Part shown: piece after piece, positions 63,878 through 64,000 of the stretch
How positions within the stretch are numbered: the first letter of the stretch is position 1
How the letters are laid out: each line of letters starts with the position of its first letter
Source of the DNA: Bimastos eiseni
Taxonomy: Eukaryota; Annelida; Clitellata; Crassiclitellata; Lumbricidae
Reading direction: 5' to 3'
Assembly: GCA_959347315.1 (NCBI GenBank)
Contig: OY365810.1
Span: 6,467,857 to 6,531,856, forward strand
DNA length: 64,000 nucleotides
Notes under the pieces: generated by a model
What the model saw: only the letters and a program-made list of their open reading frames with translations
What the model was told of the DNA's origin: nothing
Database searches by the model: none
Program-made: the position numbers and the translations under genes

Positions 63878-64000
63878 GTAGAAAAATTACCTTTCGTATA
63901 TTCTGAATTATTATTTTAACTGAGTTGCAATTATAGGCCTACATGTAATAATATGCTCTCGCGATTAAAAGCAATTGTTGCATCCTTGCTGTAACTTATT

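Overview
The window is a piece of a metazoan nuclear genome. Genes are split by many GT-AG introns, intron and intergenic DNA is AT-rich and full of microsatellites, tRNA-derived SINEs, LINE scraps and short inverted-repeat transposons, and the gene products are animal proteins (CAMSAP/Patronin, DDX47, CIR1, an ABCA transporter). The palindrome TAGGCCTA and the SINE types fit a marine invertebrate or a basal deuterostome, but I cannot name the species.

Layout. (1) 1-21293: an uninterrupted satellite of about 126 tandem copies of a 169-bp unit, ending in one decayed copy and a purine-rich minisatellite (to about 21660). The array starts before the window. (2) 21807-26092, minus strand: five exons encoding the N-terminus and the first part of the calponin-homology domain of a CAMSAP/Patronin microtubule minus-end protein. 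The rest of the gene is not between exon 5 and the satellite, so it either lies beyond the array or has been lost. (3) 26093-31798: intergenic DNA with minisatellites and repeat fragments. (4) 31799-40604, minus strand: eleven exons encoding nearly all of the DEAD-box RNA helicase DDX47 (Rrp3 type, pre-rRNA processing); only the short first exon was not found. (5) 42211-48488, plus strand: a complete ten-exon CIR1 gene (CBF1/RBPJ-interacting corepressor, splicing-linked), with an 8-nt microexon and a possible alternative short 3' end. CIR1 and DDX47 are divergent neighbours. (6) 48950-60470: a gene-poor stretch with SINEs, microsatellites, a hAT-like element, a MITE, an NHL-repeat exon fragment and a near-perfect 63-bp palindrome. 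(7) 60478-63877, plus strand: the first four exons of an ABCA-subfamily (ABCA3-like) lipid transporter, continuing past the right edge.

The genes share no pathway; they are ordinary housekeeping or cytoskeletal neighbours. I see no operon-like or defence-like system. The most unusual object is the long homogeneous satellite abutting, and perhaps sitting inside, the CAMSAP gene. Exon joins were checked by hand for splice dinucleotides and reading phase; no database search was possible.
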